Below, one piece after another: positions 9,740 to 18,454 of a DNA stretch of 50,373 nt. Location of the stretch: positions 1 to 50,373 of the forward strand of contig JAITIZ010000647.1 of the NCBI GenBank assembly GCA_031279215.1, written 5' to 3'. This DNA comes from Planctomycetaceae bacterium. Lineage in GTDB: Bacteria; Planctomycetota; Planctomycetia; Pirellulales; Thermoguttaceae. The notes beneath the pieces were generated by a model. The model was not told the DNA's origin, did no database searches, and saw only the letters and a program-made list of their open reading frames with translations. Within the stretch, counting starts at the first letter, position 1; each line of letters opens with the position of its first letter. Both the position numbers and the translations under genes were made by a program.

Positions 9740-9961
9740 TATTGTTTTTCCTTAAATATTTGAAGATTAGTAATATTTCAGTAACGGTTTATTTCTTTTT
9801 TAAACACGGAATACAAAGAATGTACAGAAAAAGGCGATAGGATAGTAGTAGTTAATAGTTATGAGTGAATAGTGAATAGTTGTAATTATTCAGTAACGTT
9901 TTTATTTTTCCTTCTCAACCTCTATTGGGGACTAATTCAAAACAAAAATGACGCTGAAATA

Positions 9962-12900
9962 TTACCAAGATTCTTTTTTAAATTCATTGGTGTCTTGTTT
10001 TTTGCACTCCATCCAATAAAGCAATGGAGCACAAAGCCCAATCGTACTGTACGTTCCAAATAAGACCCCCAACGAAATAGTAAACGCAAATGTGTGAATT
10101 CCTTGACCGCCCCAAAAATACAAAATTACCGAAACAATAAAAGTTGTTAATGAAGTAAGGATTGTACGGGACAATGTTTGATTGATTGCGTTGTTAATCA
10201 TTTTACCGGTTAGAACCGGACTTTTGCCGATATTCTCACGGATGCGGTCAAAAAGAATAATTGTGTCGTTAATAGAATAACCGATAATCGTCAGAAATGC
10301 AGCAACAACCGGTAAACCGATTTTAAATTCTTCAACTTGTAGGAAGGAAAGAGGAGTTGCCAACCACGCACTCAACGCAATTAATCCCAGAACAATAAAA
10401 ACATCATGGAATAACCCAATCGCCGCCACAAGACCATAAACCAATCGATGAAACCGAAACCAGATATAAAGAATAATAAAAATAAGACTCGTAATAATCG
10501 CCGCTAAACCCGCAACCCGCGTGTCATAAGCAACCGACCCGCCAACTGTTGTTGATGTCGGAAAATAGGGCGTACCATCCGTTTCCAATTTCAAAGCACC
10601 AAAAACCTTTTCAAGAACTTCTTTGGAAGCTTGCGCCTTGACTGTCCAATCAGAATAAGATTGTTGACTGCCCGCCACAAAATCATCCCGCAAAATAGAG
10701 AACGAAAAATCGTTTTCCAATTCTTTGTTTGCAACCGCTTCATGAATTGCAGCGTTAATTGTTGAACGAAGGGCATCGTGGTTGATAGTTGGAAATACAT
10801 TTAATTGAATTGCAATTTCATCATGTTCACCAACTTTGGTTGTTTCTCCAAACGTGTAATCCAGCTTGCAATAAACCAGCGCATCACCAAAAGTTTCTTT
10901 GAGGATATTCCGAACGGTTACTAAATATTGTTCCGGTTTTACTTCCTTACCGCCGGCAAGTTGCGGAATCGATGTCGTAACAATAAAGTGCGTATTTTCT
11001 TGTGTTTTTTTATCTTGTTCGTTATTGAGGTTCATCTGGACATTTTGAACAGCAAGATCATTTAAACGATTTTCTTCTTCGGTAATTGTTTTATCTTTTT
11101 CGTAAAGTTTTGAGCGGACTTGCCCAATATCCTGCGATTCCTTGCACACGACTTCAATGGACACTCCGCCGATAAAATCAATATCAAGAATTCCCCGACC
11201 GCGTGCAACTACCGCAATAAGACCAATAATCACAAGTATTACCGAAAACGCAACACTAAAAAACCGCACTCCAAGAAAATTGATATTGGGACGCCGAAAT
11301 AGTTGTAACATGTGGAATGTTTTGATCCAGCGTTGGGCTTCGAAGACATCCATGATAACCCGCGCACAGTAAATAGCAGTAAACATGTTTAAAGCAATTC
11401 CCAAAAACAACGTAACCGCAAAACCCTTAACTTGTTCTGTTCCCACGGTATAGAGAATAAATCCAATGACAATCGTTGTGAAATTTGAGTCAAAAATAGC
11501 AGAAAACGCTTTGGCATAACCGTTTCGAATTGCCATTCGGAGTGATGCGCCGGCGAGCAGTTCTTCGCGGATTCGTTCGTAAATCAGGATGTTTGCGTCT
11601 ACTGCCATTCCGATGGTCAGGACGAGACCGGCAAGACCGGGAAGTGTAAACGCCGCATGGAGTGCCAACATAATCGCAACAAGTAAGGACGTGTTCGTAA
11701 TCACACAGAAACAGGCAATTAACCCTGCCAAATGGTAATAAATAACCATAAATACCATAATAGCAATTGCCGAAACCATCAAGGCGAATTTACCTTTTTG
11801 AATGGTGTCGGCTCCCAGTGTTGCGCCAATCAAAAGCCGGCTGACAGGTTCTTTGCTCAAATCAGCAGGCAATGCCCCAGCAGTAAGAATATCAATTAAA
11901 TCTTCAATATCTTTATTTAATTTAATTCGTTCTTCATCAGTTTCACGCCGTTCAAAAGTGATAATTCCACGATCAGAAATAACCCCATCAATCATTGGAG
12001 CGGAATACAGTTGATCATTTAAAATGATACCGAGTTGACGTTTTAGCCGTGATTGTACGGAATCGGGACGATTTGCGCTGGTTAGGCGTTTGAACTTGCT
12101 TGCTCCGACCGAATTGAAGCTGAAAGAAACTCCTTGTTCATTTTTTTCGCTCATTCCCTTGCCGATATGAGTCAGCGACTCGCCCGTAATATCAATACCG
12201 TCATTGAACAGTAACAACGCTTCCCATAGTTCATTGCGTTGCCGTGTAATGATATCGGGATTATTGATAAACTTTGTCTTTTCCGAATCAACAATAGGAA
12301 CCCATCGAGCCAACAATTTTCCTGAAGCATCCCGAATATCCCGCCCCGATTCTTTTTCACCGCGTGCGATAATATCCTTATCTTTTTCATAAAGTTTGGA
12401 AGCAAGAATTCTGAATGTCAACGAACCGGATTCACTGATAACACGTTCAATCCGTGCGACTTCGGCGTCTTCCGCACGAGGAATAACAACTTGAATTTGG
12501 CGTGTTCCTAATTTTGTAATGGAGATTTCACGGACACCGCCGGGGTTAATTCGTTTTGTAATTGCCCGTGTCAGTTTATCCATATTAAGCGATTGGGGAG
12601 TTTCGCCGACGCCATCCGCATCGCCTGAAGTTCGAATTGGGATCGCATCGTAAATTAATACCACTCCGCCCTGTAAATCAATACCAAGTGTTAATCGATG
12701 CCAACCAAGTACTACCGCAGTTATACTCCCCAAAAATGCCAATAACACAATAAAAATCTTAATATTATGTTCCGGTAACCGCCAGTATTTCGCTAAATAA
12801 TGTCCGGCAAAGAAACAACCAAAAACCAACAATAAAAAGATTCCCCACTGAAAAAATTCTGCTTGTATAATCTGTATTAATGATTTTGGTTGTGAAACTT

Positions 12901-13441
12901 CTTCCGATTGCTCCGATACTGTTTCAGAAACATCTGCTTCAGGAACATCCGCAAATGATGAAGGTGAAGCGTTGGGGTCTTGGTCAACTATTGGAAATGT
13001 AACAGGTGTTGTATCGGATTCTGTTGGTGTTGATTCTGATGATTCCGATGATTCCGATGATTCCGATGATTGGGGTGTTACGGGTGTTGGTTCTGCTGGT
13101 TTGAGAGTTGGCGGTTGAGACTCTGCCGGTTGTTGAGACGCAACCGGTTGTTGAGACTCTGCCGGTTGTTCTACAGAATTAGTAGAATTAACCGCAGGCG
13201 GAGTTGCCGGCGCAGGAAGCAAAACAGGAATTGGTTGCGGTTCGGCTGTTGGAACTGCCGGGGCTGCCGGTGTAACAGGTGTTTCCGAAGTTACCGGAGT
13301 TGCGGTTTCCGTTGAAGTTACGGGGGCAGGAACAACTGTTTCTTGCGCCGTGTTTTTCGGCAAACTCAGTAAGTACAACAATCCCAAAATTAGGGCAACG
13401 GCAACAAAATTAAGAATTCTTGGAAAAGAAGTCCGGTTCAT
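9962..13441 (-). CDS. secDF: Fused protein translocase SecD-SecF
   Basis: The accessory membrane motor that uses ion flow to help exported proteins emerge from SecYEG. 1159 residues: an N-terminal helix, a long Pro/Ala/Ser/Gln-rich stretch (about 30-180) with an SSE triplet repeat, a second hydrophobic span, then SecD (LGIDLQGGVVLIYDA, periplasmic P1 region, LAGLVLTIGMAVDANILIYERIREE, ..NFTTIVIGFILYTVGT) and SecF (LDIDFIGGVSIEV, GYSINDTIILFDRIREN, SRTILTSLTTFIVSVILYF). Single-chain SecDF occurs in several phyla including Planctomycetota. The low-complexity extracytoplasmic N-terminal part is unusual. yajC lies just upstream on the same strand, 146 bp away, as is common. Confidence 0.95.
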   Translation of the reverse strand: MNRTSFPRILNFVAVALILGLLYLLSLPKNTAQETVVPAPVTSTETATPVTSETPVTPAAPAVPTAEPQPIPVLLPAPATPPAVNSTNSVEQPAESQQPVASQQPAESQPPTLKPAEPTPVTPQSSESSESSESSESTPTESDTTPVTFPIVDQDPNASPSSFADVPEADVSETVSEQSEEVSQPKSLIQIIQAEFFQWGIFLLLVFGCFFAGHYLAKYWRLPEHNIKIFIVLLAFLGSITAVVLGWHRLTLGIDLQGGVVLIYDAIPIRTSGDADGVGETPQSLNMDKLTRAITKRINPGGVREISITKLGTRQIQVVIPRAEDAEVARIERVISESGSLTFRILASKLYEKDKDIIARGEKESGRDIRDASGKLLARWVPIVDSEKTKFINNPDIITRQRNELWEALLLFNDGIDITGESLTHIGKGMSEKNEQGVSFSFNSVGASKFKRLTSANRPDSVQSRLKRQLGIILNDQLYSAPMIDGVISDRGIITFERRETDEERIKLNKDIEDLIDILTAGALPADLSKEPVSRLLIGATLGADTIQKGKFALMVSAIAIMVFMVIYYHLAGLIACFCVITNTSLLVAIMLALHAAFTLPGLAGLVLTIGMAVDANILIYERIREELLAGASLRMAIRNGYAKAFSAIFDSNFTTIVIGFILYTVGTEQVKGFAVTLFLGIALNMFTAIYCARVIMDVFEAQRWIKTFHMLQLFRRPNINFLGVRFFSVAFSVILVIIGLIAVVARGRGILDIDFIGGVSIEVVCKESQDIGQVRSKLYEKDKTITEEENRLNDLAVQNVQMNLNNEQDKKTQENTHFIVTTSIPQLAGGKEVKPEQYLVTVRNILKETFGDALVYCKLDYTFGETTKVGEHDEIAIQLNVFPTINHDALRSTINAAIHEAVANKELENDFSFSILRDDFVAGSQQSYSDWTVKAQASKEVLEKVFGALKLETDGTPYFPTSTTVGGSVAYDTRVAGLAAIITSLIFIILYIWFRFHRLVYGLVAAIGLFHDVFIVLGLIALSAWLATPLSFLQVEEFKIGLPVVAAFLTIIGYSINDTIILFDRIRENIGKSPVLTGKMINNAINQTLSRTILTSLTTFIVSVILYFWGGQGIHTFAFTISLGVLFGTYSTIGLCAPLLYWMECKKQDTNEFKKESW

Positions 13442-13509
13442 GTTAATTAAAATTTGAATTGAAAATTGAATGAAAATTGAGAATGGAAAATTGTAATTGT
13501 ATTTTTCAC

Positions 13510-13527
13510 CGCCTAAAACAATAGGCG
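13510..13527 (+). terminator. Short hairpin with T run between yajC and secDF
   Basis: A perfect 6-bp stem CGCCTA-AAACAA-TAGGCG followed on the plus strand by TTTTTAATTTT. The flanking genes run on the minus strand, where the U-run is on the wrong side. It may therefore block antisense transcription or mark an RNA-processing site rather than end the operon. Three imperfect copies of TAGTGATTGGGT follow at 13545-13582. Confidence 0.3.
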
Positions 13528-13587
13528 TTTTTAATTTTGATGTTAGTGATTGGGTGTTTAGTGATTGGGTATTTAGTGATTTGAGGT

Positions 13588-13962
13588 TTATTTATTGGTT
13601 TTATCACCATCTTTGTCTTTTGGGAAAACCATTTCAATAGCCGTAAGGTGAAATTTAATTTTTGTTCCGTTGGAATCATCAACTTTGAGGACAATTTCAT
13701 TTTTTTCTTTATCCACAGAGTGAATCGCCGCAATCATTCCGCCGACGGTTAAAACTCGATCATTTTTTTCCAGGGAGTTCAACATTTTACGATGTTTCTC
13801 TTCTTGTTTTTGTTGCGGGCGCAGCATAAACAACCAATAGAAAACGAAAAAAAACGAAAGCATCAACAGAATAACAGAAAATCCGCCTCCTGATGGTTGT
13901 GATGCTGGCGGAGCTTCTTGAGCAAAAAGCGGAATAAAAAATATTATGTCATCAAATTTCAT
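13588..13962 (-). CDS. yajC: Preprotein translocase subunit YajC
   Basis: A small single-span protein that associates with SecDF. One helix (FSVILLMLSFFFVFYWLFML) is followed by the family hallmark RPQQKQEEKHRKMLNSLEKNDRVLTVGGMIAAIHSV, then a short beta domain. About 124 residues, usual for the family. I prefer the ATG at 13962 (MKFDD); a GTG four codons upstream is possible, and neither has a strong Shine-Dalgarno. Overlap in function and position with secDF downstream makes an operon very likely. The stretch before the helix (AQEAPPASQPSGGG) is Pro/Ser/Gly-rich. Confidence 0.93.
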   Translation of the reverse strand: MKFDDIIFFIPLFAQEAPPASQPSGGGFSVILLMLSFFFVFYWLFMLRPQQKQEEKHRKMLNSLEKNDRVLTVGGMIAAIHSVDKEKNEIVLKVDDSNGTKIKFHLTAIEMVFPKDKDGDKTNK

Positions 13963-14192
13963 TGTAATAAACACTATCTGAAAAAGTTGAGCAAAATTAA
14001 ATCAAAACCATTCGGAACAAAATCACCAATTTTCACTAAATTTCACCAAATAAAATAATTAAGTCAATATATTAGACGCAATTCAACAAAATGACAAGCC
14101 CATACCCCAAATTTTCCCAAAAAGATTATTAGTATTCACTGGGTGTTGTGTTTTGGGTATTAAAGTTGGGGCATCTCTGAATAATTCCATTT

Positions 14193-14400
14193 GTAATCTA
14201 TCCGTGGAATAATTTTTTTGGTTCTATTTTCGCGGCATTTCGTTAATCTCTTATGGGAACTTCTAAAAACCTATAATGTAAAAAATTTATTGTTAGAAGG
14301 AACACGGTCGTCTCGACCGCATTTTTAGGAGTTTTTTGTAAAAAAACAGGGCAGGCGAGACGCCTGCGTTCCTCCTAATATATTAGTTTTTAGAAGTTAC
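14193..14400. repeat. Truncated composite element interrupted by a MITE-like inverted repeat
   Basis: 14193-14257 is one end of the composite family (GTAATCTATCCGTGGAATAA, then GGTTCTATTTTCG and TTAATCTCTTATG). Exactly after TTATGGG it switches to a 141-bp element with 13-bp inverted ends, AACTTCTAAAAAC (14258-14270) and GTTTTTAGAAGTT (14386-14398). That element contains two inner hairpins, CGGTCGTCTCGACCG and GCAGGCGAGACGCCTGC. It lies just upstream of the HIT gene, so it may supply that gene's leader. No open frame within. Confidence 0.7.
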
Positions 14401-14434
14401 CTTTACCTTTTTGATTTTTATCTTATTGCTGAAA

Positions 14435-14965
14435 ATGGAAAATAATAAACTCGAAACACTTTGGGCGCCTTGGCGTATGGCGTATATTGGGGAAAAGGAA
14501 ACAGCAGAACCGGAAACAGTTGCCGTAGGTCCCAACGCCGATCCTGATTGTTTTATTTGTCAAGGTGTTTTCGATGAACAGCATGATCGGCAGCGGTTTA
14601 TTGTTCGCCGGACAGAATTGACAATAACTCTCTTAAATCGTTTTCCGTATAACAATGGTCATCTTTTAATTGCTCCGCGTTGCCATTGTGGACGTCTTGA
14701 CGGGTTGACCGAAACAGAAAAACTCGAAGTAATTCGGGAAATCGACCTCTGGACAAAAATTTTAGAACAAAAAATGAATCCCAATGGTTTTAATATTGGT
14801 TTGAATCTTGGTCATTCTGCCGGAGCGGGTTTGCCCGGACATTTACATTGGCATATTGTTCCGCGTTGGAACGGCGATACCAATTTCGTCACAACAATCA
14901 GCTCCGTAAAAGTTATTCCGCAATCTTTGGAAGCTCTTTGGGAAATACTCGTCCATGAAACATGA
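14435..14965 (+). CDS. HIT-family nucleotide hydrolase or phosphorylase
   Basis: 176 residues with the histidine-triad signature GLPGHLHWHIVPRWNGD (H-x-H-x-H, about 134 onward), whose middle His attacks nucleotide alpha-phosphates. The N-terminus LWAPWRMAYI...CFIC matches the Ap4A phosphorylase-like HIT branch common in bacteria and actinobacteria, including a first CxxC metal site (DCFIC). NNGHLLIAPRCHC is the conserved second strand; the usual His of HxxL is RCHCGRL here. Likely acts on dinucleoside polyphosphates or similar nucleotides in the cytosol. I chose the ATG at 14435 over an in-frame TTG 8 codons earlier because family members start close to the WAPWR motif. Confidence 0.9.
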   Translation: MENNKLETLWAPWRMAYIGEKETAEPETVAVGPNADPDCFICQGVFDEQHDRQRFIVRRTELTITLLNRFPYNNGHLLIAPRCHCGRLDGLTETEKLEVIREIDLWTKILEQKMNPNGFNIGLNLGHSAGAGLPGHLHWHIVPRWNGDTNFVTTISSVKVIPQSLEALWEILVHET

Positions 14966-15028
14966 CCCGTTATTTTGTCGAGTGATCGCCAAACCGTCAA
15001 CAATGTCAAGTCGGTAAGTACGCCAACA

Positions 15029-15069
15029 CAATGTTTCGCAATGTTTTGCAATATTTTAGCGAAACATTG
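15029..15069. repeat. 11-bp perfect stem-loop downstream of the HIT gene
   Basis: CAATGTTTCGC (15029-15039) pairs with GCGAAACATTG (15059-15069) around a 19-nt loop. It has no T run, so it is not a classic terminator. Similar GTGAAACATTG or GCAACATTTCGGCGAAAGG fragments occur at about 4119 and 374, so it is probably another small dispersed repeat. Confidence 0.45.
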
Positions 15070-15102
15070 CCTACCTTTGGATAATTCACGTGAACAATAA
15101 GT

Positions 15103-15263
15103 AACTGTTTATTTTTGACATTTTTGTTTTAATTTTTTTAACACGAAACACACAAAATGACACGAAACATACGAAAAAAATTTTTTTGTTGTCATTTTCG
15201 TATAATTTTTGTGTGTTTCGTGAAATTTCGTGTATTTCGTGTTAAAAATAAACAGATACCTTT
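15103..15263. repeat. CGAAACAC-word palindrome, copy 1
   Basis: The outer arms are GTAACTGTTTATTTTT and AAAAATAAACAGATACC. Inside, the left half iterates ACACGAAAC and the right half TTTCGTGTG, so the whole folds into one long imperfect hairpin. A second copy is at 30215-30341. Open frames through it are artefacts. The rest of the 14966-15569 gap is AT-rich, with a GTGAACACTAGGGAATATT motif at about 15419 that also occurs at 531. Confidence 0.75.
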
Positions 15264-15569
15264 TGACGGAATTTTTAAATAAAAGACACAAAAATTCTGT
15301 TCTTATAAAACCGAATTTTAATGTGCGATGAGTATATAATAAAATAGACAGTTACAACAATAACCCCGCAAAATGCCGAAATCACCCCAATTTTTTTAAT
15401 CATTTTAACAACCAGCCTGTGAACACTAGGGAATATTTTATGATTCTATAATTGGACTCTTGCAATCGCAGCAGCAATATGTTAGACTTCTGCCTTTTGA
15501 CCGGTAAATTGTCGTAAGCATACTGGTCATTGTTTGTTTCAAACCCAATTTCCTTAAGGAGAAGAACTT

Positions 15570-16454
15570 ATGGCTACACGACGTGAAATGTTACGTAATA
15601 CCGCAATACTTGGCGGTACAGTATTGTTTGGTTCTCAGATGTTGACTTCCGTTTCGGCGCAGGAAGAAAACGCCGGTCAAGACAAAATCTATGCCGTCAT
15701 ACTCGGCTGGAAAATCGGTCCCCAAATCTATTCATTTAACCGATTTCCATTTGAAGAAGCGATTAAAAAAGTTCGGGCTTGCGGTGTGGCGAGTTTTGAA
15801 CTGTTTAGCGGTCAGAAATTGTCGAAAGACTCTGGTGTTCGAGTTGGTCCCGATTTGCTCAAATCTGAAAATAAAGATGCCTTCAAAAAATTCCGTGAAC
15901 TGCTTGCAGAAAACGAATGTGTGCCTCACGCAATGGGTGTTTGTCCGGGTAATCGGGAACATTTTGAATTTGCCGCAACCGTCGGTATTTCCGTACTCAA
16001 CTGCGAACCCGCATTCGATAAATTGGCAGATGTTAATAAATTAGCCGAAGAATACCGTATTAGTGTCGGACTTCATAATCACCCCAAACCTTCCATCTAT
16101 TGGGATCCGCAAATTGTTCTCGATCATCTCAAAGATTGCAGTACCCGTATTGGAGCATGTTGTGATACCGGACATTGGTATCGAAGCGGGCTTGATCCGT
16201 TAGAATGTGTTCAGAAATTCAAAGGGCGAATCGTCAGCTTTCACATCAAAGACCTCAACGAACAAAAACATGATATTCCGCTCGGTAAAGGTGTTTGCAA
16301 AATCGGTGATATTTTGAAAGAATGCGCCGCACAACATGTGAATGCGCCGTTCTCAATTGAATATGAATCCGATTGGGATAACAACCAACCGTTAGTCGCC
16401 GAAGGTGTCCGGTTCTTCCGCCAAACCGCTAAAACTATCGTACAGGAATCGTAA
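15570..16454 (+). CDS. Tat-exported sugar phosphate isomerase/epimerase-like TIM barrel
   Basis: 294 residues. The N-terminus TRREMLRNTAILGGTVLFGSQMLTSVSAQ is a twin-arginine signal peptide with a likely cleavage after SAQ, so the protein acts outside the cytoplasm. The rest is an AP-endonuclease-2/xylose-isomerase-like barrel: GPQIYSFNRFPFEEAIKKVRACG, SVGLHNHPKP, GACCDTGHWYRSG and IVSFHIKDLN carry the His/Asp/Glu residues that bind metal in this superfamily. An exact Shine-Dalgarno (AAGGAGAAGAACTT) precedes the ATG. Planctomycetes carry many such proteins of unknown substrate, often for modified sugars. It stands alone, with no neighbour that names a pathway. Confidence 0.88.
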   Translation: MATRREMLRNTAILGGTVLFGSQMLTSVSAQEENAGQDKIYAVILGWKIGPQIYSFNRFPFEEAIKKVRACGVASFELFSGQKLSKDSGVRVGPDLLKSENKDAFKKFRELLAENECVPHAMGVCPGNREHFEFAATVGISVLNCEPAFDKLADVNKLAEEYRISVGLHNHPKPSIYWDPQIVLDHLKDCSTRIGACCDTGHWYRSGLDPLECVQKFKGRIVSFHIKDLNEQKHDIPLGKGVCKIGDILKECAAQHVNAPFSIEYESDWDNNQPLVAEGVRFFRQTAKTIVQES

Positions 16455-16895
16455 AGAAATAAATTAAACTGTACCAAAAAACCGCCTTCTTCAGAAAATA
16501 GAATCATAAAACCTTGTACGGTTCGCCACACCCTGTTGATTGCGGTTTTTTCATTGTTTTTGCCGTTTTTCCGGTATTGGTTGACCCGTACAGTATGATC
16601 GTACCGTGTGTACCAAAACCAAATTTTCAAATTCATTAAGTCTATTGACGAACTTCACAAAAAAATAGATAATTACCCAAAATTGTTCAAAGATAGGTTC
16701 ATTGATAATTTCATTACAACAAATTAAAGAATTGACAGTCATTCCAAAGAAAATTCTTAAACTTCTTTATAATCGCAACAATAAAATTTATTTAATCTTG
16801 TTTTGAGATTTGGAAAAATAAGTCTATTGTTAAATTACTTTGTCCGGTTTTATGAATTATGAATTATGAATTACGGGTTGATTACGAAACTAATG
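16455..16895. other. Intergenic, no gene seen
   Basis: AT-rich and without a credible gene; open frames on the minus strand at 16241-16742 show no conserved features. A long-loop inverted repeat AAAAAACCGC (16476-16485) and GCGGTTTTTT (16542-16551), followed by CATTGTTTTT, could terminate transcription of the upstream isomerase-like gene, though the 56-nt loop makes that weak. Confidence 0.4.
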
Positions 16896-16926
16896 TTGAC
16901 TTTGGCTGTTTTATTACCGATATAAT
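16896..16926 (+). promoter_or_regulatory. Candidate sigma-70-type promoter for the coiled-coil gene
   Basis: TTGACT (16896-16901) and a perfect TATAAT (16921-16926) are separated by 19 bp, slightly longer than ideal. Transcription would begin about 75 bp before the ATG at 17010, which has a clear AAGGAGA ribosome-binding site 9 bp upstream. Confidence 0.4.
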
Positions 16927-17009
16927 AAAGAAATTGCCGTGAATTGCAGCAATAAAATTACATACGATTGTTTTCCTCGATAAAAATAAATTTAAGGAGA
17001 ATATTATTT

Positions 17010-18140
17010 ATGTCAGACAACTCTATTTCCTACACCAAAGACCTAACATTTGAAAAGGTTTGGGCAAGTATTCTGGAAACTCAAAACAGTATTCAAGAAA
17101 CTCAAAATAGCATTCAAAGATTACAAACCAAATACGATGCTATTCTGGAACGTGAAGCTGAAGAACGTCAGAAATTGGTTGAAGAGCAACGAAAAATAGC
17201 TGAAGAACAACGTAAAATAGTTGAAGAACAACGAAAAGCAGCTGAAGAACAACGAAAGATGGTTGAAAGTCATCGAAAAGCAGCAGAAGATCAACGAAAG
17301 ATATTTGAAGAGCAACAAAAGATGTTTGAAGAGCAGTACCAAAAGGAAGCCGAAGAACGCCGAAAAGAACGCCAAAAGGAGACCGAAGAACGCCAAAAGG
17401 AAGCCGAAGAACGCCAAAAAGAACGCCAAAAGGAAGCCGAAGAACGCCAAAAGGAGGCTGAAGAACGCCGAAAAGAACGCCAAAAGGAAGCCGAAGAACG
17501 CCAAAAGGAGGCTGAAGAACGCCGAAAAGAAGCTGAAAAATTACGAGAGGACATGCAAAAGGACACAGAAAAATTACAAAAAGCTACCGAAAAATTACGA
17601 AAAGAAACGGAGAAAAAACAAAAGATTGTTGAAAAACGCTTAGATAAGATAGATAGAATTGTCGAAAAAGCAAACCGTATTGTAACTAATTTGGGTAAAA
17701 AAGTGGGAGACTTGGGCAATCGTTTTGGCGAATTGATAGAACATTTGATTGCGCCGAACACGTTGGAAATGTTCAAGAAATTGGGTTATCATTTTGACAC
17801 TGTTGAACCTTATGGTATGGTGTTTTCGATGGATGGCAGTTCTGTGGCTCAGGTGGATATTTTGCTTGAGAACAATAATACAATTGTTGCGGTGGAGGTT
17901 AAAGCGAAACCCAAAACTTACGATATTACGAGGCATATTGCACGAATGAATACGTTACGCCGGTTTTATGATCAATCTCCGGATAAACGGCATAAAGAAC
18001 TTATTGGAGCAGTTGCCGGCGGTATTTTTCTTGATAAAGTTAAAAAATTTACGATTGAATCAGGTTTTTTCGTTATTACCCAGAGTGGCGACACGGTCAA
18101 AATTGAAGTTCCGGAAGGTTTTGAACCTCGTAAGTTTTAG
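17010..18140 (+). CDS. Long coiled-coil protein with C-terminal PD-(D/E)XK nuclease-like domain
   Basis: 376 residues. About 20-240 is an uninterrupted coiled coil rich in Glu, Lys, Arg and Gln (repeats of EERQKEA and EERRKER). The C-terminal 120 residues are globular: SVAQVDILLENNNTIVAVEVKAK fits the D...E-x-K core of PD-(D/E)XK enzymes, followed by a helix (DITRHIARMNTLRRF) and a strand (IGAVAGGIFLDKVKKFTIESGFFVITQSG). This resembles DUF3782-type proteins, often seen in cyanobacteria, archaea and planctomycetes in multiple copies, of unknown function. The start is the ATG with AAGGAGA upstream; an in-frame ATG 14 codons earlier has no such site. Two perfect 54-bp repeats lie in the coil. 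Confidence 0.75.
   Translation: MSDNSISYTKDLTFEKVWASILETQNSIQETQNSIQRLQTKYDAILEREAEERQKLVEEQRKIAEEQRKIVEEQRKAAEEQRKMVESHRKAAEDQRKIFEEQQKMFEEQYQKEAEERRKERQKETEERQKEAEERQKERQKEAEERQKEAEERRKERQKEAEERQKEAEERRKEAEKLREDMQKDTEKLQKATEKLRKETEKKQKIVEKRLDKIDRIVEKANRIVTNLGKKVGDLGNRFGELIEHLIAPNTLEMFKKLGYHFDTVEPYGMVFSMDGSSVAQVDILLENNNTIVAVEVKAKPKTYDITRHIARMNTLRRFYDQSPDKRHKELIGAVAGGIFLDKVKKFTIESGFFVITQSGDTVKIEVPEGFEPRKF
17424..17531 (+). repeat. Two perfect 54-bp tandem repeats inside the coiled coil
   Basis: 17424-17477 and 17478-17531 are identical, each made of two near-identical 21-bp units plus a 12-bp unit (CGCCAAAAGGAAGCCGAAGAA, CGCCAAAAGGAGGCTGAAGAA, CGCCGAAAAGAA in effect). Unit length is a multiple of three, so copy-number change would lengthen or shorten the coil without breaking the frame. 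Perfect identity suggests recent duplication. Confidence 0.85.
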
Positions 18141-18454
18141 TTCAATAAATCGTGTTATTGTAATTACCATAATTACCGTAATTTTTAATTAGTATTATGA
18201 TCGTGAATTGGGAATGTCAACGAGGTTTACTATCCGTTTTATGTTTTAATTTTACGATTTTATGTTTTACTGAGAGTTTTGTTTTTTTGATTTTTAATTG
18301 TATTTGAAATAAAATTTGGGGTATGGAACGGCTTACAACAGGGCAAGCAGTTTTTTTTACTGAAAGTTCTAATGGCGGTTGGTCAACCGGTCAGATTTTA
18401 TTTTCCTAATTTATATTACAAATTTTTGTTAAGAAATTTATTGACAATTTTATT
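18141..18454. other. Intergenic, no gene seen
   Basis: 314 bp of AT-rich sequence between the coiled-coil gene and the S1 gene. I see no convincing hairpin, promoter or reading frame. It presumably holds the S1 gene's promoter and leader. Confidence 0.4.

Noticed and set aside
13070-13315. Cys/Arg-rich plus-strand frame
   Set aside because: Antisense shadow of the SecDF low-complexity stretch.
17121-17776. Long minus-strand frames rich in Phe, Leu and Ser
   Set aside because: Shadows of the coiled-coil gene's Glu/Lys-rich repeats on the other strand.
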